From: AC-69 sp050692435
Lineage (GTDB): Bacteria > Actinomycetota > UBA4738 > HRBIN12
Assembly (NCBI GenBank): GCA_050692435.1
Contig: JBOGVG010000103.1
Location: 4,124-68,123 of the forward strand
Direction: 5' to 3'
Length of the DNA stretch: 64,000 nucleotides
Part shown: one piece after another, positions 33,474 to 42,083 of the stretch
Position numbering within the stretch: position 1 is the first letter of the stretch
How the letters are laid out: each line of letters begins with the position of its first letter
The notes under the pieces: generated by a model
The model's input: the letters and a program-made list of their open reading frames with translations, nothing else
What the model was told of the DNA's origin: nothing
Database searches by the model: none
Position numbers and translations under genes: made by a program

Positions 33474-34427
33474 ATGCGGTTCTGCCTGATGCTCGAGGGA
33501 CAGGAAGGTGTCACCTGGGAGCAGTGGCTGGCCCTGGCCGAGGCCTGTGAGCGGCTCGGCTTCGAGGGTCTGTTCTCATCCGATCACTACTTCTCGGTCC
33601 ATGGCGCGGCGGGACGCGGGTCGGCCGACGCGTGGACGGTGCTGGCCGGCGTGGCCGCCCGCACGACGCGCCTCCGGCTCGGCACACTCGTCTCGCCCGT
33701 GACCTTCCGCCTCCCCGTGGTGCTGGCCAAGGTCGCCACCACCGTCGATCGCATATCCGGGGGTCGCGTGGAGATCGGGATGGGCGCCGGGTGGTGGGAG
33801 GAGGAGCACCGGAGTCACGGGTTTCTCTTCCCTCCCCTGGACGAGCGGATGGAGATGCTGGAGGAACAGCTCGAGATCGTGCACGGCTTGCTCTCCGAAG
33901 AGGTCTTCTCGTTCAAGGGGCGGCATTATGCGCTGCACGACTGTCGGTTCCTGCCGAAGGGGATCCAGTCGCCCCACCCGCCGATCATCGTGGGGGGGAA
34001 GGGAGGACCGAGGATCGCTCGGCTGGCGGCGAGGTGGGCCGACGAGTTCAACACGGTCGGAGGGACGCCGAGGGAGGTCCGTGAACGCTTCGAGCGCGTT
34101 CGCGAGGGGGTGGATGCCGCGGGCCGAGATCAGGCCACCGTCACGACGTCGTTCATGACGTGGGTCTACATCGGAAAGGACGAGCGGTCCGTCCGGGAGC
34201 GCATGGAGCGGGGACGACAGCTCGATCCCAGGGCGGGCTCCTACGACGAGTTCCTCGCCGACGCGGAGCGGGACTGCATCGTCGGAACGCCGGACCGCGC
34301 CGCCGAGCGCCTGTCGGAATACGCAGCCGCCGGCGTGCAGCGCGTGTTCTTGAACCACGAGCTGTTCGACGACCTGGAGATGGTCGAGATCCTGGGGACG
34401 GACGTCCTCCCCAAAGTCGGCGACTGA
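33474..34427 (+). CDS. LLM class flavin-dependent oxidoreductase
   Basis: Luciferase-like monooxygenase family protein of 317 aa with a TIM-barrel core: ERLGFEGLFSSDHYF near residue 27, TTRLRLGTLVSPVTFRLPVVLAKVATTVDRISGGRVEIGMGAGWWEEEH from about 64, and PPIIVGGKGGPRIARLAARWADEFN near 164. This subgroup in Actinobacteria often uses F420 rather than FMN. GGGGGAGG precedes the ATG at good spacing. Substrate unknown. Confidence 0.88.
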   Translation: MRFCLMLEGQEGVTWEQWLALAEACERLGFEGLFSSDHYFSVHGAAGRGSADAWTVLAGVAARTTRLRLGTLVSPVTFRLPVVLAKVATTVDRISGGRVEIGMGAGWWEEEHRSHGFLFPPLDERMEMLEEQLEIVHGLLSEEVFSFKGRHYALHDCRFLPKGIQSPHPPIIVGGKGGPRIARLAARWADEFNTVGGTPREVRERFERVREGVDAAGRDQATVTTSFMTWVYIGKDERSVRERMERGRQLDPRAGSYDEFLADAERDCIVGTPDRAAERLSEYAAAGVQRVFLNHELFDDLEMVEILGTDVLPKVGD

Positions 34428-34466
34428 CGCACGCCCCGGTTCCACCTCTCCGAGCTGCGGCGTTGC

Positions 34467-34472
34467 TACCAT
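34467..34472 (+). promoter_or_regulatory. Probable -10 (aminotransferase/ddl)
   Basis: TACCAT ends 9 nt before ATG 34482, no Shine-Dalgarno. Confidence 0.4.
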
Positions 34473-34481
34473 GGCTCCCTA

Positions 34482-35708
34482 ATGGCCGAGCTCAACGTCG
34501 ATCCCTACGTAGACCTGTACGCCCGACGCACCTCGGGGATGTCCGCATCCGAGGTCCGGGCGCTGTTCGCGGTGGCGTCCCGTCCCGAGGTCGTCTCGCT
34601 GGCCGGCGGCATGCCGTACGTCCAGGGCATCCCGAAGGAGGACGTGCTCGACGTCGTGGCCCACGTCGTGTCCGAGCAGGCCTCCACCGCGCTCCAGTAC
34701 GGCGGGGGCCAGGGGATGCCCACCCTCCGGGAGCGCCTGGCCATGCTGATGCGCGAGGAAGGCACGGAGTCCGATCCCGAGGACATGGTCGTCACCACGG
34801 GGGCGCAGCAGGCCCTCGACCTCATTGGGAAGGTGTTGATCGATCCCGGGGACGAGATCGTCGTGGAGGCTCCCTCGTACGTGGGCGCGCTCTCGGCGTT
34901 CAGCGCATACGAGCCCCGCTACGTCCAGATCGAACTGGACGACAACGGGATGGTCGTCGAACGATTGGAGGAGGCGCTGGTCAAGGGGGCCCGACCGAAG
35001 TTCGTATACACGGTTCCCAACTTCCACAACCCCGCGGGCGTCACCATGTCCACCGCCCGGCGGGAGCAGCTCGTCGCTCTCTGCCGCGAAGCCCATGTCC
35101 CCATCGTGGAGGACAACCCGTATGGCCTACTCCGGTTCGAAGGCCGGTCCGAGCCCACCCTCCGCTCCATGGACCCCCACAACGTGATCTACCTGGGGAC
35201 GGTGTCGAAGGTGTTCGCGCCTGGGCTCCGGGTCGGATGGGCCCTGGCCGAACCCGGTGTCCTCCAGCGGTTGATCCTGGCCAAGGAGGCGGGCGATCTC
35301 TGTGGGAGCTCCTTCACGATGCTGGTCACCGAGCGCTACCTGTCCGGCAGCCGGTGGCAGAAGAACCTCCAGGGCCTGGTCGACGTGTACCGAAGCCGTC
35401 GAGACGCGATGCTCGCGGCGCTCGATGAGCACTTCCCGGACGACGCCACGTGGACGCTCCCGACAGGCGGGTTCTTCGTGTGGGTCACCCTCCCTGGATA
35501 CTTCGACACGCAGGCCATGTTGGCGGCCGCGGTGGAGCGACGGGTGGCCTACGTGCCGGGGACGGCCTTCCATCCCGACGGCCGGGGCCGGGACAAGATG
35601 CGCCTCGCGTTCTGCTACCCGGCCGAGGACGACATCGTGGAGGGGGTGCGGCGGCTCGGTGCGCTCCTCGCCGACGAGGAGGAGTTGTACCGGTCGCTGT
35701 CCGGATGA
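34482..35708 (+). CDS. PLP-dependent aminotransferase, class I/II
   Basis: Fold-type I aminotransferase of 408 aa, of the 2-aminoadipate/MocR-catalytic-domain subgroup. Features: SLAGGMPYVQGIP near residue 38, YGGGQGMPTLRERLA, TTGAQQALDLIGK, the NFHNPAGVTMS loop, EDNPYGLLRF and the PLP lysine in GTVSKVFAPGLRVGW near residue 249. It overlaps ddl by ATGA. Coupling to D-Ala-D-Ala ligase suggests a role in amino-acid supply for the cell wall, but the true substrate is unknown. Confidence 0.88.
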   Translation: MAELNVDPYVDLYARRTSGMSASEVRALFAVASRPEVVSLAGGMPYVQGIPKEDVLDVVAHVVSEQASTALQYGGGQGMPTLRERLAMLMREEGTESDPEDMVVTTGAQQALDLIGKVLIDPGDEIVVEAPSYVGALSAFSAYEPRYVQIELDDNGMVVERLEEALVKGARPKFVYTVPNFHNPAGVTMSTARREQLVALCREAHVPIVEDNPYGLLRFEGRSEPTLRSMDPHNVIYLGTVSKVFAPGLRVGWALAEPGVLQRLILAKEAGDLCGSSFTMLVTERYLSGSRWQKNLQGLVDVYRSRRDAMLAALDEHFPDDATWTLPTGGFFVWVTLPGYFDTQAMLAAAVERRVAYVPGTAFHPDGRGRDKMRLAFCYPAEDDIVEGVRRLGALLADEEELYRSLSG

Positions 35709-36646
35709 GCGAGCGGATTGCCGTCCTGGCCGGTGGGCGCTCTCCGGAGCGGGAGGTCTCGCTCCGGTCCGGACACCGGGTGATGACGGCCCTCGTGTCC
35801 AAGGGGTACGACGCCTTCGTCCTCGACCCGGCCGAGGAGCCCCTCGTTGAACTCCTTTCCGCTGCAAGGGTTTCCGCGTGTTACGTGGCCCTCCATGGCA
35901 AGGAGGGAGAGGACGGCACGGTCCAGCGGCTCATCGAGCTCCTCGGGATCCCGTACACGGGCACGCAGCCGCTCGCCTGCCACGTCACGTTCGACAAGGT
36001 CCTGGCGAAGGAGGCGCTCGCTCGCGCCGGCGTGTCGACGCCGCCCTGGGTGACGGTGGAGGCCTCCGCGCTCCGCGACCTGTCGGCCGGACCGATCCTC
36101 CACAGCGTGGCGGAACGGGTCGGCCTCCCGGCCGTGGTCAAGCCGTCGAGAGCAGGATCCGCCATGGGTCTTTCGTTCGCCGAGCGGGAGAGCGACCTGC
36201 CCAGCGCGGTCATGAGCGCGCTCTCGTTCGCCGACGCAGTCGTGGTCGAGCGGAAGATCGAGGGGGCCGAGGTCGCCGCGGCCATGGTGGGGTCGCCCGA
36301 CGAACCGCTGCCACTGGTCGAGATCGTCCCGAAGTCCGGGGTGTTCGACTACGCCGCCCGGTACACGGCTGGGGCTACCGAGTACTACGCGCCGGCACGC
36401 GTGTCCCCCGAGGTGGCGGCGGCCTGCCATCGACAGGCCGCCCTAGCCTTCCGGACGCTCGGGCTTCGGGACGTGAGCCGGGCGGACATCATGATCGACT
36501 CCCGGGGCATGCCATGGGTCGTCGACGTCAATGTCTCCCCCGGCATGACCGACACCAGCCTCCTGCCCATGTCGGCCCAGTCCGCGGGGATCCCCTTCCC
36601 CGACCTCTGCGAACGGATCCTGCATCTCGCCTTGGCCCGGGCCTGA
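35705..36646 (+). CDS. ddl: D-alanine-D-alanine ligase
   Basis: ATP-grasp ligase of 313 aa joining two D-Ala for peptidoglycan. Visible: VLAGGRSPEREVSLRSG (residues 7-23), ALHGKEGEDGTVQRLIELLGIPYTG near 63, the FDKVLAKEALARAGV helix, VVKPSRAGSAMGLS and the C-terminal DVNVSPGMTDTSLLP. In well-studied Ddl enzymes the last motif reads ExN with Glu and Asn binding magnesium; here Glu is replaced by Asp (DVN). It is the second gene after the aminotransferase, with a 4-nt overlap. Confidence 0.93.
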   Translation: MSERIAVLAGGRSPEREVSLRSGHRVMTALVSKGYDAFVLDPAEEPLVELLSAARVSACYVALHGKEGEDGTVQRLIELLGIPYTGTQPLACHVTFDKVLAKEALARAGVSTPPWVTVEASALRDLSAGPILHSVAERVGLPAVVKPSRAGSAMGLSFAERESDLPSAVMSALSFADAVVVERKIEGAEVAAAMVGSPDEPLPLVEIVPKSGVFDYAARYTAGATEYYAPARVSPEVAAACHRQAALAFRTLGLRDVSRADIMIDSRGMPWVVDVNVSPGMTDTSLLPMSAQSAGIPFPDLCERILHLALARA

Positions 36647-36715
36647 CCGACGGCTCGGTCAGGACCGGGTGGTGATGCGTGTTGGGCATTCGAAGTGAAC
36701 GCGCCGCCGGCCAGC

Positions 36716-37591
36716 TCAGTCGGGGGCGAGACCTGGGCCCGAGCCGATGATCTCCGAGACGATCCGATCCAGGTCGTCCGCCGAGCCAAACTCGATCACG
36801 ATGCGGCCCCGCTTCTTCGTCATCTGGATATTCACCCGTGTCGCGAGCTGTTCGGACAGGATCTCCTCGACTTCCACGAGCGAGGTCTGCTCCGGCACGG
36901 ACTCGAGCCTGGGCGGCCGGGCCTCCGCCACCGGTTGGTCCACGTAGCGGCGGACCACCTCCTCGACCTCGCGCACAGACAGGTCCTCGGCGGCGGCACG
37001 CAGGGCCAGGCCCCGCTGAGCCTCGCCGTCGCCCAGGGCCAGGAGTGCTCGCCCGTGGCCGGCCTGGATCCTTTGCTCCGCCAGCAGTTGTTGGACCTCC
37101 GAGGGCAGGCCGAGCAGCCGGATCGTGTTGGCCACGTGTGACCGGGAAACGCCCAGTCGCTCCGCCAGCGTCTCCTGCTTCAGCCCCAGCTCCTCCAGGA
37201 GCTCCCGGAACGCCTCGGCCAGCTCGATGGGGTTCAGGTCCTCCCGGTGGATGTTCTCGATCAGGGCCTCGCGAAGCGATTCCGAGTCGTCGCTCTCCCG
37301 CACGACCGCTGGGACGGTGGCCAGACCGGCGAGCCTCGCGGCACGCAGACGGCGCTCCCCCGCGATCAGCTCGAACTCGCCGCCCACCCTCCGAACCACA
37401 ATGGGCTGGAGGACGCCCACCTCCCGGATCGAGACGGCCAGGGCCTCAAGCGACTCGTCCTCGAACATCGTCCGAGGCTGGCGCGGGTTGGGGGCGACGG
37501 CCCCCACTGGGATCTCCAGTAGCCCGGCCCCCTCCTCCACCGCCCCCGGGATCAGCGCGGATAGCCCGCGCCCCAGCCCACCACGCTTCAT
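36716..37591 (-). CDS. parB: Chromosome partitioning protein ParB
   Basis: ParB/Spo0J CTPase of 291 aa. The N terminus KRGGLGRGLSALIPG is the usual ParA-stimulating segment; the CTP-binding ParB/Srx domain follows (PNPRQPRTMFEDESLEALAVSIREVGVLQPIVVR, ELIAGERRLRAARLAG, ENIHREDLNPIELAEAF), then the helix-turn-helix (QETLAERLGVSRSHVANTIRLL) and a C-terminal dimer domain. AGGAGGG precedes ATG 37591, which shares one base with the parA stop. It acts with the parS site at 39618. Confidence 0.95.
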   Translation of the reverse strand: MKRGGLGRGLSALIPGAVEEGAGLLEIPVGAVAPNPRQPRTMFEDESLEALAVSIREVGVLQPIVVRRVGGEFELIAGERRLRAARLAGLATVPAVVRESDDSESLREALIENIHREDLNPIELAEAFRELLEELGLKQETLAERLGVSRSHVANTIRLLGLPSEVQQLLAEQRIQAGHGRALLALGDGEAQRGLALRAAAEDLSVREVEEVVRRYVDQPVAEARPPRLESVPEQTSLVEVEEILSEQLATRVNIQMTKKRGRIVIEFGSADDLDRIVSEIIGSGPGLAPD

Positions 37592-38925
37592 CACTGCCCT
37601 CCTCTGCGGAACAGGCTCCAACGGTGCTTGGAAGGCCCCTCACCGGCCTGGTCCGCCGCCCGCTCCTCGTCGGCCCGATCCTCGTCTTCGTTCGAGTCGA
37701 TCACGACATCCGCAGGCTCAGTGGCCTGAGCCGGCCGCTTCCCCACTCGCGAGGGTGAGACCTCCGGGTCCGCACCCTCACCGTCTCCCGACCCTCGATC
37801 TCCAGTTGGAGATGAGACCGGCGCGACTGCGGCCTGGGCGGTGGCCAAACTCTCCATCCCCTCCTCGACGAGAGGCTCCCCGCCACTGGTCTCCTCCTCG
37901 ATCTCCACGTGATCAGGACTGAGCTCGCCCTCGTCGAGGGCCCGATCGTCCCCTTCGGAGGGCGTACGGAGGGGGTGGGGTGCCGTCATCACCTGCGGCT
38001 CCGGAGGGGGCACGACGACCGTGGGCAGATGGTCCAGCGCGGGAATGGCCCGATCCGACGGCTTCTTCTCCACGACTTCGTGCGCCAGGTCCCGGTAGCT
38101 CGCGGCCCCTCGGGATTTGGGGTCGTACACCGTGATGGGCAGCCCGAACCCCGGAGCCTCCGAGAGCCGAACCGTCCTCGGAATGATGCTGTCATACACG
38201 CGGTCACCGAAGTACTTCCTGACCTCCTCCACCACCTGCTCGGAGAGCTTTGTCCGGGGGTCATACATGGTCATCACGATGCCCGTCAGCCGAAGGCCCG
38301 GGTTCACGTTCTGCTGAACCAGGCGGACGTTCTTGATGAGCTGCCCCAGGCCCTCCAGGGCGTAGTACTCGCACTGGATGGGCACGATGAGCTCCTCGGC
38401 AGCCGCGAGCGCGTTCACGGTCAGCAGCCCGAGGGATGGAGGGCAGTCAAGCAGGACGAAGTCGAACCCGCGGTCCTTCAGCGGTTCCATGGCCTTTCGG
38501 AGCTTGAGCTCCCGGGAGAACTGGCTGACCAGCTCGATCTCCGCCCCGGCGAGGTCGATCGTGGACGGGATGGCGTACAGGCCGGCCAGGGGGGTCTCCA
38601 CGATGGCCTGTTCGATGGGGGCCCCGTCCGCCAGCACGTCGTACACGGTGACCGCCCGAGCCTCGTGGCGGATCCCCAGACCGGTTGAGGCGTTTCCCTG
38701 GGGATCCAGATCCACGACCAGCACCCGACGGCCCAACTCGGCTAGGGCCGCCCCAAGGCTTACGGCGGTCGTGCTCTTACCTACGCCGCCCTTCTGGTTC
38801 GCCACGGCGATGACCCTGGTGGGGCGGGTTTCCGGCTCGGAGCCGGGGACATGGGCTCTGTTCGAGGTTGGCTTCATCTCAGATCGGCTCGGCTGGGACG
38901 GTGGAGCGGCCGTCGTTTCGGCCAT
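37591..38925 (-). CDS. parA: Chromosome partitioning ATPase ParA with long acidic tail
   Basis: ParA/Soj ATPase of 444 aa. The deviant Walker A is NQKGGVGKSTTAVSLGAAL near residue 43; VLVVDLDPQGNASTGLG, FVLLDCPPSLGLLTVNAL and VRLSEAPGFGLPITVYDPKSRGA complete the core, which ends near residue 300. About 145 additional residues follow, rich in E, D, P and S and ending in a basic KHRWSLFRRGG. Chromosomal ParA proteins are usually 250-330 aa, so the tail is unusual. First gene of the parA-parB pair, 70 nt after rsmG. Confidence 0.95.
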   Translation of the reverse strand: MAETTAAPPSQPSRSEMKPTSNRAHVPGSEPETRPTRVIAVANQKGGVGKSTTAVSLGAALAELGRRVLVVDLDPQGNASTGLGIRHEARAVTVYDVLADGAPIEQAIVETPLAGLYAIPSTIDLAGAEIELVSQFSRELKLRKAMEPLKDRGFDFVLLDCPPSLGLLTVNALAAAEELIVPIQCEYYALEGLGQLIKNVRLVQQNVNPGLRLTGIVMTMYDPRTKLSEQVVEEVRKYFGDRVYDSIIPRTVRLSEAPGFGLPITVYDPKSRGAASYRDLAHEVVEKKPSDRAIPALDHLPTVVVPPPEPQVMTAPHPLRTPSEGDDRALDEGELSPDHVEIEEETSGGEPLVEEGMESLATAQAAVAPVSSPTGDRGSGDGEGADPEVSPSRVGKRPAQATEPADVVIDSNEDEDRADEERAADQAGEGPSKHRWSLFRRGGQ

Positions 38926-38995
38926 CGGCCGGGCTATGGGCCCCCGATGACCCCGGTCGCCCCAGTCAGCGCCCCGGGGGGCACCTGTGGCTCGG

Positions 38996-39625
38996 TCACT
39001 GACGGGTCATGATAACCAGCGGCCCCGCGCTTGCAAGTACGGGCGTGCCTACCAGCCGCGATACGGCGCCCGCCGGTAGAGAAATGGCCGAGGGCGTCGC
39101 CCCCCGGCCGGCGAAGTAGACCAGCTTGCCCCCTGGTCGAAGGAGGTTCCTCGCGAGGTTCCAGGCGGTCGGAAGCGGGGAGAGGGCTCGGGCGAAGCAG
39201 ATGTCCACAGGGTCGACGAGCACTTCCGCTCGACCGATCCATACGACGACGTTGGCCAGGGCCAGGCTGGCGGCGGCGAACTCGAGGAAGGCGCCTCGCC
39301 GCCGCTGCGTCTCCACCAGGAGCACCCGGAGGGCGGGACGGGCGATGGCGACCACGATCCCGGGGAGCCCGGCCCCCGAGCCCAGGTCGTACGCGTCCCG
39401 ATCGGAAGGCTCCACGACGGCGGCCGCCCGCAGGCAGTCCAGTATGTGCCGGGGCCGGAGCTTGGGGAGGTCACCCTTGGCCACGAACCCAAGGGGCACC
39501 GCTCGGTCCCTGAGAAGACCTTCGAACCGGAGGAGCCGCTCGGCCTGGTCCGGAGTGAGGCTCACCCCGAGGGTCGCAGCCTGGCCGACCATTTCGGCCG
39601 GGTCTCCTTGGGGGCGTTGTTTCAC
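38996..39625 (-). CDS. rsmG: 16S rRNA (guanine-N7) methyltransferase RsmG
   Basis: RsmG/GidB of 209 aa, methylating G527 of 16S rRNA. The SAM-binding motif DLGSGAGLPGIVVAIARP (near residue 80) and the upstream KLRPRHILDCLRAA segment are typical. The GTG start at 39625 lies inside the parS palindrome, as in many bacteria where the N terminus reads FHVK. The C terminus is somewhat divergent. Confidence 0.92.
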   Translation of the reverse strand: MKQRPQGDPAEMVGQAATLGVSLTPDQAERLLRFEGLLRDRAVPLGFVAKGDLPKLRPRHILDCLRAAAVVEPSDRDAYDLGSGAGLPGIVVAIARPALRVLLVETQRRRGAFLEFAAASLALANVVVWIGRAEVLVDPVDICFARALSPLPTAWNLARNLLRPGGKLVYFAGRGATPSAISLPAGAVSRLVGTPVLASAGPLVIMTRQ

Positions 39626-39633
39626 GTGAAACG
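39618..39633. promoter_or_regulatory. parS: parS centromere site
   Basis: TGTTTCACGTGAAACG matches the consensus parS (TGTTTCACGTGAAACA) at 15 of 16 positions. It overlaps the rsmG start codon, 2 kb from parB and about 2.7 kb from dnaA. It is the only full match I saw in the window. Confidence 0.92.
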
Positions 39634-39663
39634 CAACCCTTAGGGCCGGACCCGTGGGGCGCC

Positions 39664-40329
39664 TCAGGCCCGAGGCCGGATGACCACCCGCCGCTCCGGC
39701 TCCTCACCCCGGCTGGAGCTTTCAACCCCCGCCACGCCCGAGACGGCGTCGTGCACCACCTTCCGCTCGTAGGGGTTCATCGGCTCCAGCTCCTCCTCCC
39801 GCCCCGTCCGGGCCACCCTCTTGGCGATGTCGCGGGCCTTGGAGGCGAGCCGCGACCGCTGCCGCTTCTTGTAGTCCTCCACGTCCACGATCACCCGCGA
39901 TCGCAGCCCGGTGCGGTGCCCAATCACGACCCTGGTCAGCTCCTGGAGCGCCTCCAACGTCTGCCCATGTCGCCCGATCAGCAACCCCATGTCCTCATCG
40001 TCCGGCCCCGTCCCTAGGACGTTCACGTACATCGTCCCCCCCTGCAGCTCCGGCTCGACGCCGGTGGTCAGGCCCATCCGGGAGAGCAACCCCTCGATGA
40101 ACTCCGCGGCGATCTCCCCCTGGTCCTCGAGCTCGTCCTCCGAAACGGCGTCGGGGTGAGTCCTCAGCTTGACCCGGACCACGGCGTCCTGGGCCCCGAC
40201 TCCCAGGAACCCGGTCCTTGGCTCTTGGACGATCTGCACCGCGACTTCCTGCTCGCTCGCACCGAGATCGGCCAGGGCGGCCTCGACGGCCTCCTCAACG
40301 CTTGGGGCGCTTCTTTCGACTTCCTCCAT
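39664..40329 (-). CDS. jag: RNA-binding protein Jag/KhpB
   Basis: Jag (SpoIIIJ-associated, KhpB-like) protein of 221 aa. The order is an N-terminal Jag-N domain (SVEEAVEAALADLGASEQEVAVQIV, then the GFLGVG motif), a type-II KH domain (MGLLIGRHGQTLEALQELTRVV) and a C-terminal R3H domain (LEPMNPYERKVVHDAV). GGGAGGACGCG before ATG 40329 decides the start, so the gene overlaps the 3' end of yidC by 35 nt. It likely binds RNA and influences envelope biogenesis. Confidence 0.92.
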   Translation of the reverse strand: MEEVERSAPSVEEAVEAALADLGASEQEVAVQIVQEPRTGFLGVGAQDAVVRVKLRTHPDAVSEDELEDQGEIAAEFIEGLLSRMGLTTGVEPELQGGTMYVNVLGTGPDDEDMGLLIGRHGQTLEALQELTRVVIGHRTGLRSRVIVDVEDYKKRQRSRLASKARDIAKRVARTGREEELEPMNPYERKVVHDAVSGVAGVESSSRGEEPERRVVIRPRA

Positions 40330-41383
40330 CGCGTCCTCCCGGACCGGGCCTCTTCGGCGGCTGCTTGGGCGATCCCGGCTTCGACGTCCCGCCCGGCTTC
40401 GCCCCGCCCTGCCCAGCACGGCGCTGACGCTCCGCGTCAGCCCGCTCCATCAGCGACGCCAACAGGCCCCTCCGGGGCTGCTTCCCATCCGCCCGGGCCG
40501 CCAACTCCTCGACGGAAGGGCGGGTCCTCACCATGAAGTATTGCTGGCCGATCTGCCACAGGTTCGACGTGCTCCAGTACAGCACCAGGGCCACGGGGAA
40601 GAAGATCCCGAACACCCCGAATACCAGCGGCATCACCCGGAGAAGGGCCTGCTGCTGCTGGGAGGCGGCCCCCGGTGGGCTGGCCTTCTGCATCTGCCGC
40701 TGTTGGAAATAGGTGGTGCCAAACATGAGCGCCGCGGCGATGTAGTACGGGATGCGCACCGGCCAATCCTGGCCGCAGTCGACCGGGTAGCTCACCTGCA
40801 CACGCTCGTCTCCATCGGGCACGGAGTCGCCGACCTCGGCATTGGGGTTGCCCGCCTGCGAGGGCGCGCACAGCAGGTTCATCCACAGGAAGTCCGTCCC
40901 CGACCTCGGCTGCGCCTCTTCCGGGATCTGGTCGATCTGGTCCATCGACTCGATGTTCGGGACCTGCCTGGTGACGGCGGCCCGGAGCTCGCTCCCCTCC
41001 GGGAGGTGGATGGGGTGCTGGGGGAACCGCAACACCGAGTACATCGAGATGAAGATGGGGAGCTGGAGCAGGACGGGCCAGCACCCTGAGAGCGGGCTCA
41101 CCCCGTGCTCCTTGTACACCTTCATGATCTCTTCCTGCTGTTTCTGCTTGTTGCCCTTGTAGCGCTGCTGGATGGCCTTGATCTTGGGCTGGACGAGCTG
41201 CATATGCTGCATGGATCGGATCTGCTTCACGCCCAGAGGAAGCAGCACCAGTCGGATCAGCAATGTGAGCACGATGATGGTGACCCCGTAGTTGGGGATC
41301 AGGTCGTAGATCTCCGCAAGGACCCAGCCCAAGCCGTCGAGCAGGGCCTGCCAGGCCGGCGACCAAGGAACGGCGCCGATCAC
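40295..41383 (-). CDS. yidC: Membrane protein insertase YidC
   Basis: YidC/Oxa1/Alb3 insertase of 362 aa, Gram-positive form without a signal-anchor periplasmic domain. Core features: NYGVTIIVLTLLIRLVLLPLGVKQIRSM (first core helix, with the groove Arg), KIKAIQQRYKGNKQKQQEEIMKVYKEHGVSPLSGCWPVLLQLPIFISMYSVLR, and LYWSTSNLWQIGQQYFM at the last helix. The C terminus is a basic, Gly/Pro-rich tail of about 70 residues. The GTG start overlaps the yidD stop. Confidence 0.94.
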   Translation of the reverse strand: MIGAVPWSPAWQALLDGLGWVLAEIYDLIPNYGVTIIVLTLLIRLVLLPLGVKQIRSMQHMQLVQPKIKAIQQRYKGNKQKQQEEIMKVYKEHGVSPLSGCWPVLLQLPIFISMYSVLRFPQHPIHLPEGSELRAAVTRQVPNIESMDQIDQIPEEAQPRSGTDFLWMNLLCAPSQAGNPNAEVGDSVPDGDERVQVSYPVDCGQDWPVRIPYYIAAALMFGTTYFQQRQMQKASPPGAASQQQQALLRVMPLVFGVFGIFFPVALVLYWSTSNLWQIGQQYFMVRTRPSVEELAARADGKQPRRGLLASLMERADAERQRRAGQGGAKPGGTSKPGSPKQPPKRPGPGGRDGGSRKKRPKR

Positions 41384-41700
41384 CCACTCACCTCGGAACG
41401 TTCGGTCGTGTGTATGACATCCTCATACGGCACCCGGTGGGGTCGCCGCGCCGGTACCGGGTCGAGTCCTCCGTTGGTGAACGGCCCGCACCGCGCCACC
41501 CTCCACCCGGCCAGCATCACTCCGCGCGCGGCGCCGTGGGCCCGGATGGCCTCCTCCGCGTAGCGCGAGCAGGACGGGTAGAACTTGCACTGGCCTCCCA
41601 ACCACGCCGAGAGCGTGAGTCGGTACAGGCGGATCAGCCCGATCAGCGCGACCCGGGCCGGCGCGCCCGCCACCCACATCGAACGCCGAAGGGTGATCAC
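41380..41700 (-). CDS. yidD: Membrane protein insertion efficiency factor YidD
   Basis: YidD of about 106 aa, an amphipathic membrane-associated helper of YidC. The conserved core is RVALIGLIRLYRLTLSAWLGGQCKFYPSCSRYAEEAIRAHGA, with the CxxxPSCSxYA signature and the following GWRVARCGPFTNGGLDPVP. GTG 41700 overlaps the rnpA stop by GTGA; ATG 41679 is an alternative. Cysteines of the signature are intact. Confidence 0.92.
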   Translation of the reverse strand: MITLRRSMWVAGAPARVALIGLIRLYRLTLSAWLGGQCKFYPSCSRYAEEAIRAHGAARGVMLAGWRVARCGPFTNGGLDPVPARRPHRVPYEDVIHTTERSEVSG

Positions 41701-42083
41701 GGCCCGATCACACGCGCGCGCACAAGCAGCTCTTCCATCTCGGCCATCAGATCCCGCGTCTTGGCCCCGCGGATGACTCCCCGGGCAACAATGGCGACGT
41801 CGTATCCCTCCCGAACCCGCGGCGCGAGCTCCCGCCACGGGGCCCTCAGGATGCGCCGGGCCCGATTCCGCATGACCGCCCCGCCCACCCGCCGCCCCGC
41901 GACGAACGCCACGTTCCCCGACCCGGGCGCGACAAACACTACCATCCGTGCTCCACGAACCGGGCTCCCGGTAGCGAGGAGCCCGCCGACGCTCCACCCG
42001 TTCGTGGCCCTTGCTCCGCGCCTACGCTGACAGCCGTGCCCTGCCCTTGGTCCGGCGGCGGGCCAGGATGGCGCGCCCCCCAC
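41697..42083 (-). CDS. rnpA: Ribonuclease P protein component, 5' end uncertain
   Basis: The C-terminal part is clear RnpA: ARMVVFVAPGSGNVAFVAGRRVGGAVMRNRARRILRAPWRE contains the RNA-binding RNR-type motif (VMRNRARR). In this frame no ATG, GTG or TTG exists between the rpmH stop and ATG 41942, which would drop the first conserved helix. The coordinates use GTG 42083, which lies inside rpmH and gives 128 aa. Alternatively the true 5' end is in the next frame (GTG 41997) and a one-base change near 41985 shifted it. Position between rpmH and yidD is normal. Confidence 0.8.
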   Translation of the reverse strand: MGGAPSWPAAGPRAGHGCQRRRGARATNGWSVGGLLATGSPVRGARMVVFVAPGSGNVAFVAGRRVGGAVMRNRARRILRAPWRELAPRVREGYDVAIVARGVIRGAKTRDLMAEMEELLVRARVIGP

